DNA of 33,496 bases, taken from the NCBI RefSeq assembly GCF_031082405.1, contig NZ_JAVHJU010000014.1, positions 1 through 33,496 of the forward strand. Direction: 5' to 3'. How positions within the stretch are numbered: the first letter of the stretch is position 1; each line of letters opens with the position of its first letter. Source of the DNA: Amycolatopsis sp. A133. GTDB taxonomy: Bacteria > Actinomycetota > Actinomycetes > Mycobacteriales > Pseudonocardiaceae. The translations under genes were made by a program, and so were the position numbers. Below are positions 1 through 8,695 of the stretch, one piece after another. Below the pieces are notes generated by a model. It ran no database searches. It saw only the letters and a list, made by a program, of their open reading frames with translations, and had not been told where the DNA came from.

Positions 1-153
1 CGAAGCGAAAGATCGCTCCTGCCTGCCAACCCGGGCGCGGCAATACCGCACTACCAGTGGACGGATAGCAGCCAGCAACCGCTCCACTGCCTGGGGATCT
101 CCCTCGACAGCAGCGGCGACCGGCTCATCCAGTCCATCCCCCACATTGGCCAT
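1..153 (-). CDS. sigD: RNA polymerase sigma factor, SigD/ShbA type (N-terminal part only)
   Basis: Too short for routine ORF calling. The minus strand reads 51 codons from ATG at 153 to the window edge without a stop. The segment AAIRPLVVRYCRARVG is the start of region 2 of the SigD (mycobacteria) / ShbA (Streptomyces) ECF-like sigma factors; ShbA drives transcription of the principal sigma gene hrdB. The neighbours (BldM- and WhiD-type genes, groEL1) match the shbA/sigD neighbourhood in other actinobacteria, which supports the call. An in-frame TTG and CTG lie just upstream, and no strong ribosome-binding site precedes the ATG, so the exact start is uncertain. Most of the gene lies outside the window. 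Confidence 0.8.
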   Translation of the reverse strand, partial: MANVGDGLDEPVAAAVEGDPQAVERLLAAIRPLVVRYCRARVGRQERSFAS

Positions 154-398
154 CGCAGACAACAGTCCCAGTGTTACGCGTAGGTGTGCAAAGAACCCGG
201 CCCGTGGTCGCCTCCACCGCGCACCGGAGACCGCTACCGTACCTGCGGCCCGGCCCGGAGCGGCGCGCGCGGTACTCCCCGGCGCGCCGCGGCTTGCGTA
301 GCCGCGGAAATACGGATTGTCGTGCAGACCCGCGATCGACATCGACGTTTCAACGAGTGAACGGCGTTGCGGGTACGAGAACCGTCGGAGGGACGGTG

Positions 399-420
399 CC
401 GGGGCGGCGAACCGCCCCGG
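399..420. terminator. GC-rich hairpin, second of a tandem pair after bldM
   Basis: Perfect 9-bp stem CCGGGGCGG / CCGCCCCGG around a CGAA loop. No U-tract follows, which is usual in actinobacterial terminators. It lies about 120 nt past the bldM stop on the minus strand and could be a backup terminator or a leader structure for the sigma gene. Confidence 0.45.
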
Positions 421-465
421 GCTGCCCTGGCGGGCGCCGGAATGTGATGGGGACCACACAGATGC

Positions 466-490
466 GGGCCAGGGCGGTGCGCCCTGGCCC
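466..490 (-). terminator. terminator hairpin downstream of bldM
   Basis: Perfect 10-bp stem GGGCCAGGGC / GCCCTGGCCC with a 5-nt loop, starting about 48 nt after the bldM stop on the minus strand. It has no U-tract and is likely an L-shaped actinobacterial terminator. Confidence 0.6.
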
Positions 491-537
491 GTCGTCACCT
501 GTGAACCGGCCGTGTCAGGAACGGGGAGAGCGACAGG

Positions 538-1134
538 TCAGCTGACCAGACCGCGGCGGAAGCCGTGCGCCACGGCCTGCGCGCGGTCGCGCACGCCGAG
601 CTTGCGGAACAGCCGCCGGGCGTGGGTTTTGACCGTGTCCTCGGACAGGTAGAGCTCGCGGCCGATCTGGCCGTTGCTCTTGCCCTGGCTCATCCCGCGG
701 AGCACCTGAAGCTCGCGCTCGGTCAGCTGGACGCCCGGGTCGGACGGCTGACGGGGCGCGGGCACCGAGGTGCTCGCCAGGGTGTGGGCCAGCGCGGCGA
801 CCAGCTCCGGCCGGGACGCGTCCCAGCGGAGGTAGCCGCGAGCGCCGCCGGCGATCGCGGCAGCGATGCTGCCCGCGTCGTCGGGGGCGCCGAAGACGAT
901 GACGTTCGCCTGGGGGTTGGCCGAGACGAGCCGCCGGGTGGCTTCGACACCTGTCGGGACCGCGCGTTGCGTCCCGACCAGCACGACGTCGACGGGCTGA
1001 CGGGAGTACCGGGCCAGCAGCTCGTCACCGTGCGCTACGCAGTCGATGCGACTGACCCCAGGGACCGCGGACATCACTCGGGTGAGCCCTTCACGGACAC
1101 TGCGTCGGTCGTCGCAGATCAAGACCGTCGTCAC
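538..1134 (-). CDS. bldM: BldM-type LuxR-family regulator with a degenerate receiver
   Basis: 198 aa, the usual BldM length. An N-terminal receiver-like domain (about 3-118) is followed by a LuxR/GerE helix-turn-helix (about 135-195) with the motifs LTERELQVLRGMSQGKSN and LYLSEDTVKTHARRLFRKLG, nearly identical to Streptomyces BldM, a developmental regulator acting as a homodimer or with WhiI. The GTG start at 1134 follows AGGAAGG at good spacing. The acidic pair D8-D9 is kept, but position 54, the phospho-acceptor Asp in canonical receivers and in Streptomyces BldM, is Gly (motif VVLVGTQ). The switch Thr/Ser (IVFGAP) and the beta-5 Lys (GYLRWDAS) are also replaced. It is therefore inferred to work without phosphorylation. 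The developmental neighbours sigD and whiD support orthology. Confidence 0.85.
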   Translation of the reverse strand: MTTVLICDDRRSVREGLTRVMSAVPGVSRIDCVAHGDELLARYSRQPVDVVLVGTQRAVPTGVEATRRLVSANPQANVIVFGAPDDAGSIAAAIAGGARGYLRWDASRPELVAALAHTLASTSVPAPRQPSDPGVQLTERELQVLRGMSQGKSNGQIGRELYLSEDTVKTHARRLFRKLGVRDRAQAVAHGFRRGLVS

Positions 1135-1265
1135 GGGGTTTCCTTCCTGCAGCCGGGTGACATTCCTCTTCCCCTATCGGACGCTTTAGCCCGAACCTTG
1201 ACACGATCCGGTGGCTTTTTTTGAACTTTCTTAGCCCGGATGCCGGAACACCCCATTCCGACGGC

Positions 1266-2144
1266 TCAACCACCCGGGACCGGGACCCATGGTGATTCCC
1301 CCGCAACCCTCCTCCCGCAAGGATCTGCGCTTCGTAACACTGCGTGCAACACCTGCGCCACTCTGAATCGATACTCCTCGGCGTGTCCTGGGCGCAAGTC
1401 GGCCGCCACGAGGGCCGCCGGCCACAAAAGTGAAAGCAGTTCGCATTCCTCGGCGGTCGCCATTGCATTTCCGACAAGGTCGTCCGAAATCTTCCGGTGA
1501 TCGGGTGCCCCGGCGGCCCGCAAGGCCACAGCCAGCACAATCCCGGATTTCACCGCGTGCCGCCGCGCACCCCGGGCCAGCGCGGTTTCGAAAGCGCGCT
1601 CGGCGTGCGGGACGGCGGCGGCGCCCTGACCTGCGGCGAGCTCGATTTCGGCGCCGACCCAGCCGCCCCGGACCCGGGCGCGCCACCCGGTGTCGTGGTC
1701 CGCGGCCCGTGCGGCCAGCCTGCGGGCGGCGGAGAGCCGGCCGAGGGCGAGGTTGTCGGCGGCCAAGCCGAGCAGGGCGTCGGCACGGGCACCCGGGGCG
1801 TCCAGGCCGTCCGGGTCGCGGCCGGGTGCGGTTCCGGTCCCGGTTCCGGCTCCCGGGGTGCTGGCTTTGGCGAGGGCTTCGCCGTCGAGCGCACGGGCCT
1901 GCCGGTGGCCGCCGAGCTGCCGCCGGTGCGACGCGAGGGTGCTGGCGGCGAGGGAGGCCGTCACCGGGTCGCCGTCGCGCCGGAGGACGCCGAGCAGGGT
2001 GGCCGCGGCGGCGTACCGGCCCTGCGCGCCGAGGACGATCGCGGCGAGCAGCCGTTCCCGCGGGCTGCCGCGGCCGCGCGTGGCGGCGGGATCGGGCCGC
2101 GGATCGCTCCCGAACGCGGCGGCCCTGAGGGCGGGTTCGTGCAC
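1266..2144 (-). CDS. conserved hypothetical protein, helical repeat-like
   Basis: 292 aa, starting at GTG 2144 after AGAAAGGACGG. It is rich in Ala, Arg and Leu, with repeated helix-pair-like segments (for example LAASTLASHRRQLG, ALLGLAADNLALGRLSAARR and RHAVKSGIVLAVALRAAG) suggesting a TPR-like all-helical fold. There is no signal peptide or membrane span. An Ala/Gly/Pro-rich linker around residues 93-115 resembles low-complexity spacers. Proteins of this look sit beside the sigD/bldM genes in Pseudonocardiales, so it may be a co-regulator, but no function is known to me. It lies 131 bp upstream of bldM on the same strand and could be co-transcribed with it. The decayed IS110 gene lies only 92 bp before its start and may have altered its promoter. 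Confidence 0.7.
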   Translation of the reverse strand: MHEPALRAAAFGSDPRPDPAATRGRGSPRERLLAAIVLGAQGRYAAAATLLGVLRRDGDPVTASLAASTLASHRRQLGGHRQARALDGEALAKASTPGAGTGTGTAPGRDPDGLDAPGARADALLGLAADNLALGRLSAARRLAARAADHDTGWRARVRGGWVGAEIELAAGQGAAAVPHAERAFETALARGARRHAVKSGIVLAVALRAAGAPDHRKISDDLVGNAMATAEECELLSLLWPAALVAADLRPGHAEEYRFRVAQVLHAVLRSADPCGRRVAGESPWVPVPGG

Positions 2145-2236
2145 CCGTCCTTTCTAGTGGGTGGCACCGACAAAAAATGATCGAAGTGACCGACGCGCAA
2201 GTCCCACCGCTCCCTGGAGGGTTCCCTGAGTGGTTG

Positions 2237-2581
2237 TCAAGCCGCAGCGGGGACGGGAACTGGTTCGGGGTGACGGTAGTGGGTGCCGTTGCGGAGCATG
2301 GCGTAGAGGACGTCGCAGCGGCGGCGGGCCAGGCAGATCAACGCGGCGTTGTGCTTCTTCCCCTCGGCCCTCTTCCTGTCGTAGCTGGCCCGGCTGACCG
2401 ATCCGAGGTCGGCGACCTGATGGCCCGCTGCGCGGGCGACCACTATCGGGGCGAGCTTGTCGAACAGGGCTCTCAGCTTGGGTTCGGTGTTGGGCAGCGG
2501 CCCGTCGTGCAGCCGCTTCCCGTCCGGGTCGAGACCGACGGCGTGGTGGGCGTCTTTGCCGACGTCCAGGCCGAGAAACAC
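2237..2581 (-). pseudogene. IS110-family transposase remnant, internally deleted
   Basis: 114 codons remain of a transposase normally near 400 aa. The N-terminal part (FLGLDVGKDAHHAVGLD) carries the first catalytic Asp of the RuvC-like DEDD domain of IS110 enzymes. A middle scrap (VARAAGHQVADLG) matches the region just after it. The last about 55 codons (YDRKRAEGKKHNAAL, ARRRCDVLYAMLRNGT) are the typical C-terminus. The catalytic middle and the Ser-containing transposase_20 core are gone, so at least two internal deletions have occurred, joined in frame. Upstream, ATG GTG GAG GAG CAG CAG (around 2600) joins this frame only if one base is removed, so a frameshift near the start is also possible. 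IS110 elements lack long terminal inverted repeats, and no ends could be defined. Confidence 0.8.
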
Positions 2582-2790
2582 GATGAAACTGCTGCTCCTC
2601 CACCATGCCGTTCGTTCGCCGCGACGTGGTCACCGATCAGGCATCGAGCGCCGGCACCCACGCCTGCGACGAGACCTACCCAGCGGTGGCCGTGTCCCTG
2701 TCAGCGGTCCCTCGATGCCACCAGACCCGGTGACACCACCCCCCGGATCATGGGGTTCCACATCGCGGCGGAGCTGTGGACAACCGGCCG

Positions 2791-3735
2791 CTAGCGGTGC
2801 CCGCCGACCAGGACGTGCTCGATGCGGTCCGCCGCTCCCGGCAGGTCCGTCAGCAGCTCCACCTTGTCCGGCAGGCCCGCCGGGTCCCAGCCCGGGCCGC
2901 ACGCGAACAGCCTGCTGCGCTGGCGGCCACGGGAGACCCTCGCGAACAGCCGCGCGTCCGCGACCCCGCGCCCGTGGGCCCACAGCACCACCGCCGCCGG
3001 TGCGCTGCGGCGCACCGCGACCGCCAGCACCTCCGCCGGCAACGGGACGCCGAACAGCTGGGCGCCGATCCGGCGGCCGGCCAGTGCGGCCGCGAGCGCG
3101 TACATCGGCATCGAGTCGCGCTCGTCGGGGACGCAGCCGAGGAGCACCGGGCGGGTGTTGCGGGGCTCGTCGAGCACCGGGGTCGCGCGCACCAGCGCCG
3201 CGAACACGCACTCGGCCAGCAGGTACTCGACCTCGGCGCCCGCGCTCGCTCCCCGCCAGCGCGCTCCGAGCGCCGACAGCACCGGCTCGATCACGCCGGT
3301 CCACGCGGGCAGGACGCCGAGCTCGGCGATCGTGTCGGCGAGCATGCGCTGCACCGCGCCGACGTCCATGGCGAGGGCCGCCGTGCTCAGCCGGCGGGCG
3401 AGGCGGGACCGGACCTCGAGGCCGTCGTCGGCGACGGAGGCCCCCGGCAGCTGCCCCGGCTCCTCCGGCTGGGGCGGCCCGGAGCGCGGGATCTGCTCGA
3501 GGGCGTACCGCGCGGCCTCGGCCGTCGACGCGCCGCTCAGCAACGCGCGCTGCATCAGTTCGAGCCTGCCGATGTCGGAGCTGCCGTAGCGGCGGTGCCG
3601 GCCGTCGGTGTGCCGGCTCGGCCCCAGCCCGTAGCGGCGGTCCCACGTTCGGAGGGTGGACGGCGCGACCCCGAGCCGGCGGGCGACCGAGGCCACCGGC
3701 AGGGTGGGTTCTTCGGTGCCCGACCCAGCTCCCAC
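2791..3735 (-). CDS. MerR-family regulator with B12-binding-like C-terminal domain
   Basis: 314 aa from GTG 3735, chosen because GAGG lies 4-7 nt upstream and the HTH begins soon after; the frame stays open to 3843. Residues about 12-80 form a MerR winged helix (SVARRLGVAPSTLRTWDRRY, GRHRRYGSSDI). The rest resembles the helical and Rossmann-like cobalamin-binding modules of CarH/LitR-type regulators (ALGARWRGASAGAEVEYLLAE, then RPVLLGCVPDERDSMPMYAL). The cobalamin-ligating signature E/DxHxxG is replaced by DERDSMP with no His, so light- or B12-sensing is doubtful. It is divergent from whiD across a 209-bp gap and may regulate itself or whiD; targets are unknown. The family call is firm. Confidence 0.8.
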   Translation of the reverse strand: MGAGSGTEEPTLPVASVARRLGVAPSTLRTWDRRYGLGPSRHTDGRHRRYGSSDIGRLELMQRALLSGASTAEAARYALEQIPRSGPPQPEEPGQLPGASVADDGLEVRSRLARRLSTAALAMDVGAVQRMLADTIAELGVLPAWTGVIEPVLSALGARWRGASAGAEVEYLLAECVFAALVRATPVLDEPRNTRPVLLGCVPDERDSMPMYALAAALAGRRIGAQLFGVPLPAEVLAVAVRRSAPAAVVLWAHGRGVADARLFARVSRGRQRSRLFACGPGWDPAGLPDKVELLTDLPGAADRIEHVLVGGHR

Positions 3736-3835
3736 GAGCCTCAATATCCAGGCACCCAGCGCAGTCGGCAACCGGAGGCGAAAGCCCTGCTCACACATCC
3801 GGGGGATGCCTAACGGCTGAATCGAACCGAATCGC

Positions 3836-3864
3836 TTGAACAACTATTGGCGCGCTTCTAACGT
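3836..3864 (+). promoter_or_regulatory. candidate whiD promoter
   Basis: TTGAAC (3836-3841) and TAACGT (3859-3864) are separated by exactly 17 bp. This is a good match to a group-1/HrdB-type -35/-10 pair and would start transcription about 75 nt before whiD. It lies in the divergent gap with the MerR-type gene. The call is by pattern only. Confidence 0.5.
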
Positions 3865-3944
3865 TACCGCCGTTGCACCGAATGGAGTATCGGCACCACA
3901 GCAGAGCAGCTAGCGGCATCGACCGAATGACGGAGGCGGTCAGG

Positions 3945-4247
3945 ATGGCAGACACGCGCAGGCTCCCAGGACCCAACGCCGACATGTGGGACTGGCAGCT
4001 CGAAGGGTCGTGCCGGGGGATGGACAGCGCGTCCTTCTTTCACCCGGACGGCGAGCGCGGCCCGGCGCGGGCACGGCGGGAGGCCAGGGCGAAGGCCGTC
4101 TGCCTGAGCTGCCCGGTCTTGGAGATGTGCCGCAGCCACGCGCTGGCCGTGCACGAGCCCTACGGCATCTGGGGCGGGCTCTCGGAGTCCGAACGGGAGC
4201 ACATCATCAAATCGGACAAACGCGCGCTCAGCATGTCCGGCGGCTGA
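3945..4247 (+). CDS. whiD: WhiB-family Fe-S regulator, WhiD/WhiB3 type
   Basis: 100 aa from ATG 3945, preceded by GGAGG at 3932-3936. Upstream in-frame starts at 3873 and 3927 lack such a site. The four cluster-binding cysteines are C23, C53, C56 and C62 (CxxCPxxxxC pattern), followed by the Wbl turn GIWGG at 74-78 and the basic tail SDKRALS. N-terminal MWDWQLEGSCRGMDS and FFHPDGERG are hallmarks of WhiD (Streptomyces) and WhiB3 (mycobacteria), which carry a NO/O2-sensitive [4Fe-4S] cluster and bind region 4 of the principal sigma factor. The position beside bldM- and sigD-type genes and groEL1 agrees with both reference loci. A terminator hairpin follows at 4264-4295. Confidence 0.93.
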   Translation: MADTRRLPGPNADMWDWQLEGSCRGMDSASFFHPDGERGPARARREARAKAVCLSCPVLEMCRSHALAVHEPYGIWGGLSESEREHIIKSDKRALSMSGG

Positions 4248-4263
4248 GCGCGCCACAGACATC

Positions 4264-4295
4264 GGAGGGCGGCACCGGGTGGGGTGCCGCCCTCC
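4264..4295 (+). terminator. whiD terminator hairpin
   Basis: Perfect 13-bp stem GGAGGGCGGCACC / GGTGCCGCCCTCC with a 6-nt loop, 16 nt after the whiD stop. There is no U-tract. It could also work in reverse as a second stop for groEL readthrough. Confidence 0.8.
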
Positions 4296-4306
4296 GTGCC
4301 GTTCCG

Positions 4307-4365
4307 AGCTTTCACGTGAAAGCTATCCGGAGCCTTCGCCTCCGGATCACTTTCACGTGAAAGTG
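4307..4365. repeat. palindromic intergenic repeat, copy 1
   Basis: A three-hairpin element. It comprises an 18-bp perfect palindrome around CTTTCACGTGAAAG (4307-4324), a stem ATCCGGAG / CTCCGGAT with a 7-nt loop (4325-4347), and a second 18-bp palindrome CACTTTCACGTGAAAGTG (4348-4365). It sits between the convergent whiD and groEL ends. A related copy is at 29856-29915. It is probably a dispersed genomic repeat; the number of copies elsewhere is unknown here. Confidence 0.8.
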
Positions 4366-4374
4366 CGACAAGAA

Positions 4375-4406
4375 CGGGGCGGCACCCCTGGTGGGATGCC
4401 GCCCCG
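4375..4406 (-). terminator. groEL terminator hairpin
   Basis: Stem CGGGGCGGC / GCCGCCCCG (9 bp), extended by an A-T pair and, after one mismatch, three more G-C pairs, with a TGGT loop. It starts 15 nt past the groEL stop on the minus strand. Confidence 0.75.
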
Positions 4407-4420
4407 GTTCGGGCCGTGCG

Positions 4421-6046
<1,626 letters not shown>

Positions 6047-6131
6047 TTACCTTCCGGTGGTCTTGAACGCACGAACGCCCCGCTCCCCGGCGTTGTGCGG
6101 GGCCCGGGGCGTCATGCGCTGCGAGCGGACG

Positions 6132-6425
6132 TCAGTTGATGACGGCCAGCACGTCGCGGGCGGACAGGATGAGGTAGTCCTCGCCGTTGTACTTGACCTC
6201 GGTGCCGCCGTACTTGGAGTAGATGACGACGTCGCCGACGTTCACGTCCAGCGGGACGCGGTTGCCCTTGTCGTCGATCCGGCCCGGGCCCACGGCCAGA
6301 ACCTTGCCCTCCTGGGGCTTCTCCTTGGCGGTGTCGGGGATGACGAGGCCGGAAGCGGTCGTCTCCTCGGCCTCGCTCGTCTGGACAACGATCTTGTCCT
6401 CGAGCGGCTTGATGTTCACGCTCAC
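6132..6425 (-). CDS. groES: co-chaperonin GroES
   Basis: 97 aa from GTG 6425. This start gives the conserved N-terminus [15 protein letters not shown], and GGAGG lies 8 nt upstream (6434-6438); the longer frame from ATG 6440 would put the Shine-Dalgarno inside the coding sequence. The mobile-loop region ([20 protein letters not shown]) and the roof/barrel motifs [10 protein letters not shown] and [16 protein letters not shown] are present. The heptamer caps GroEL during folding. It is first gene of the groES-groEL1 operon, with a 5' leader of about 100 nt that starts near the CIRCE site. Confidence 0.97.
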   Translation of the reverse strand: MSVNIKPLEDKIVVQTSEAEETTASGLVIPDTAKEKPQEGKVLAVGPGRIDDKGNRVPLDVNVGDVVIYSKYGGTEVKYNGEDYLILSARDVLAVIN

Positions 6426-6523
6426 CGGGTTGACCTCCACGGTCGTCGAAAGCGTTGGCAGGATGTGGTTACGGCTCTACCACCCCCGCCGTCGCGGGTG
6501 CCGGGGCTGTTCGGGCCGTGCGA

Positions 6524-6550
6524 TTAGCACTCTATCCACGTGAGTGCCAG
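6524..6550. promoter_or_regulatory. CIRCE operator (HrcA site) for groES-groEL1
   Basis: TTAGCACTC, 9-nt spacer, GAGTGCCAG. The consensus is TTAGCACTC-N9-GAGTGCTAA, so the left arm is perfect and the right arm differs at two outer positions. It lies about 100 bp upstream of groES. HrcA is the known repressor that binds CIRCE and releases on heat shock. Confidence 0.93.
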
Positions 6551-6723
6551 TCGTGCAAGGAGGGTCCACCCGACGAGCGAAGAAGCCCCTCGCAACCACC
6601 CTGACCGGCAGTTTTACCGAGGCGCCACCCAGATCACCAAGCCGCGACCCGAGCGCCACCCGGGACCGCCCCGGACCTCCCCCGCCAGACAACGAGCGCA
6701 TCAACAGGGCAGCCCTTACCCCC

Positions 6724-6753
6724 GAGGTGAGTTTCTGGTTAGGTTCTCACCTC
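6724..6753. promoter_or_regulatory. inverted repeat upstream of the amidase gene
   Basis: GAGGTGAG (6724-6731) and CTCACCTC (6746-6753) form an 8-bp inverted repeat with a 14-nt spacer, 29 nt before the amidase start. It could be an operator or an mRNA leader hairpin; no known regulator consensus was recognised. Confidence 0.4.
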
Positions 6754-6782
6754 TGGCACCTGCACCCTGGGGGTTCATGCCC

Positions 6783-8654
6783 ATGTCCCGCCCCGTCCCG
6801 AGAGCGGCGGCCATCACCGCCGCCATCACCCTCCTCACCGGCCTGGCCGCCACCCCGGCCCAAGCCGGCCCAACGAGCCAACGGCAACGCGACTTCACCG
6901 CCGCGGCGACCGAGTTCGGCATCCCGGAGAACATCCTCCTGGGCGTCTCGTACCTGGAGTCCCGCTGGGACGCCAACGCCGGCACGCCCAGCACGTCGGC
7001 CGGCTACGGGCCGATGCACCTCACCGACCTGCGCGAAGCCGGAGTGGCGACCAGCCACCACGACGAAGGCACCGAAGACCCGCGCGGCGACGACGCCCGC
7101 CCCGCCCGCCACCCGCAGGCCGGCCCCGCCGCCCCACCCCCCACGCTGCAGACCGTCGACGAGGCCGCGCGCCTCCTCGGCACCGACGCCGCAACCCTGC
7201 GCTCCGACGCGAAGCAGAACATCCGAGGCGGCGCGGCCCTGCTCGCGGAGTACCACCGGAGCGCGAACGACTGGTACTACGCCGTCGCGCGCTACAGCGG
7301 CTCCGCCGACCAGGCCGCCGCGCAGACCTTCGCCGACGAAGTCTTCGACACGGTCAAGACCGGCGTCGCCCGGACGACGGACGACGGCCAGCAGGTCACG
7401 CTGTCCCCGACGCCGGACCTGGCCGTCCCGCCGCACGGCGAGACGACGGCCGCGAACGTCGAGTGCCCGAAGCGGGTCGCCTGCGAGTCCGTGCCCGCGC
7501 CTTACCAGGAACTGCCGAACGACGACTACGGCAACCACGACCTCGCAGACCGGCCGTCGAGCCAGAAGATCGACCACATCGTCATCCACGACACCGAGGG
7601 CTACTGGGCGAACGTCCTCGACCTCGTGCAGGACCCGACGTACGTGAGCTGGCACTACTCCATCCGCTCGGCCGACGGCCTGATCGCGCAGCACGTGCCG
7701 ACCAAGGACGTCGCCTGGCACGCCGGCAACTGGTACGTCAACGCGAAGTCGATCGGCATCGAGCACGAAGGCTTCGCCGCGAAGGGCACCTGGTACACCG
7801 AGGCCATGTACCGCTCGAGCGCGAAGCTCGTCGGCTACCTCTCGCGCAAGTACGGCATCCCGCTCGACCGCGCGCACATCATCGGCCACGACAACGTGCC
7901 GGGCACGACGCCGGCCACGATCCCGGGCATGCACTGGGACCCGGGCCCCTACTGGGACTGGTCGCACTACTTCGACCTGCTGGGCGCGCCGCTCGGCGGG
8001 TTCGGCCTGCCGGGCTCGTCGCTGGTCACCATCGATCCGGACTTCGCGAAGAACCAGCCCGCGTTCACCGGCTGCGACGGCCCCGGCACCACCTGCGTGC
8101 CGCGCGGCTCGGAGGCCGTCATCCTGCACTCGGAGCCCAGTGAGTCCTCGCCGCTGCTGGTCGACATCGGCCTGCACCCGAAGGGCACGGCGTCCACCAT
8201 GGACGTCGCCGACGTGGGCAGCCGCGTCGCGACCGGGCAGCGGTACGCCGTCGCCGAAGTCCGGGGCGACTGGACGGCGATCTGGTACCTCGGCCAGAAG
8301 GGCTGGTTCCAGAACCCGCGCAACGCCCGGGTCGCGAAGCCCGCGATCGGCTGGGTCGTGACGCCGAAGCCCGGCGCCGCCTCGGTGCCGGTGTTCGGGC
8401 GCGCCTACCCCGAGCCGGAGGCCTACCCGGCCGGCGTGACCGTGCAGGCGATCACGCCGCTGCCGTACACGCTCTCCGCCGGCCAGAAGTACTCCTCCGG
8501 CGGAACGGTCGGCTCGGAGTACTACTGGGCGACCACCTTCGACCCCGCGAACCACGTGGTCGTGAAGGGCAAGCTCAAGTACGTCCAGATCCAGTTCGGG
8601 CACCGGATCGCCTTCGTCAAGGCCGACGACGTCCGGATCGTCCCGGCGTTCTGA
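6783..8654 (+). CDS. secreted N-acetylmuramoyl-L-alanine amidase with N-terminal lytic-transglycosylase-like domain
   Basis: 623 aa from ATG 6783, which has GGGGG at 9 nt spacing; ATG 6777 is the alternative. A signal peptide covers about 1-28, ending ATPAQA. Residues about 32-175 resemble an SLT/lysozyme-like domain (FGIPENILLGVSYLESRWD, with the Glu of YLES as candidate catalytic acid, then GYGPMHLTD). Residues about 255-400 are an Amidase_2/PGRP zinc amidase: H269 (IVIHDTEG), H369 (IIGHDNVPG) and D386 (HWDPGPYWDW) are the predicted zinc ligands. The C-terminal part (about 430-623) looks SH3-like and may bind wall. It should cleave the Mur-L-Ala bond of peptidoglycan outside the cell. It is divergent from groES and converges with the GT2 gene. 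Amidase confidence is high, the transglycosylase part moderate. Confidence 0.88.
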   Translation: MSRPVPRAAAITAAITLLTGLAATPAQAGPTSQRQRDFTAAATEFGIPENILLGVSYLESRWDANAGTPSTSAGYGPMHLTDLREAGVATSHHDEGTEDPRGDDARPARHPQAGPAAPPPTLQTVDEAARLLGTDAATLRSDAKQNIRGGAALLAEYHRSANDWYYAVARYSGSADQAAAQTFADEVFDTVKTGVARTTDDGQQVTLSPTPDLAVPPHGETTAANVECPKRVACESVPAPYQELPNDDYGNHDLADRPSSQKIDHIVIHDTEGYWANVLDLVQDPTYVSWHYSIRSADGLIAQHVPTKDVAWHAGNWYVNAKSIGIEHEGFAAKGTWYTEAMYRSSAKLVGYLSRKYGIPLDRAHIIGHDNVPGTTPATIPGMHWDPGPYWDWSHYFDLLGAPLGGFGLPGSSLVTIDPDFAKNQPAFTGCDGPGTTCVPRGSEAVILHSEPSESSPLLVDIGLHPKGTASTMDVADVGSRVATGQRYAVAEVRGDWTAIWYLGQKGWFQNPRNARVAKPAIGWVVTPKPGAASVPVFGRAYPEPEAYPAGVTVQAITPLPYTLSAGQKYSSGGTVGSEYYWATTFDPANHVVVKGKLKYVQIQFGHRIAFVKADDVRIVPAF

Positions 8655-8666
8655 CGCACCGGGTGG

Positions 8667-8695
8667 AGGTCGCGCTCACGCGTCGAGCGCGACCT
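8667..8695. terminator. shared bidirectional terminator
   Basis: Stem AGGTCGCGCT / AGCGCGACCT (10 bp, 9-nt loop) between the convergent amidase and GT2 genes. It overlaps the last codons and stop of the GT2 gene and could serve both strands. Confidence 0.6.

Larger units (their letters stand above)
154..537. other. intergenic region between sigD start and bldM stop
   Basis: About 380 bases with no supportable gene; the short open frames here lack ribosome-binding sites and recognisable protein. It holds a perfect 8-bp stem hairpin at 287-307 (CCGCGGCT, loop TGCGT) in the expected 5' leader of the sigma gene, and two GC-rich hairpins at 399-420 and 466-490 downstream of bldM. The sigma promoter is presumably between about 310 and 400 on the minus strand, but no clear -35/-10 pair was identified. 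Confidence 0.6.

Noticed and set aside
171..545. A 124-codon plus-strand frame between sigD and bldM
   Set aside because: Arg/Pro-rich low-complexity translation with no ribosome-binding site; the region is better explained by two terminator hairpins and a leader.
3873..3944. Longer N-terminus for whiD starting at 3873 or 3927
   Set aside because: No Shine-Dalgarno there, whereas GGAGG precedes 3945, and WhiD/WhiB3 orthologues start near the MWDWQL segment.
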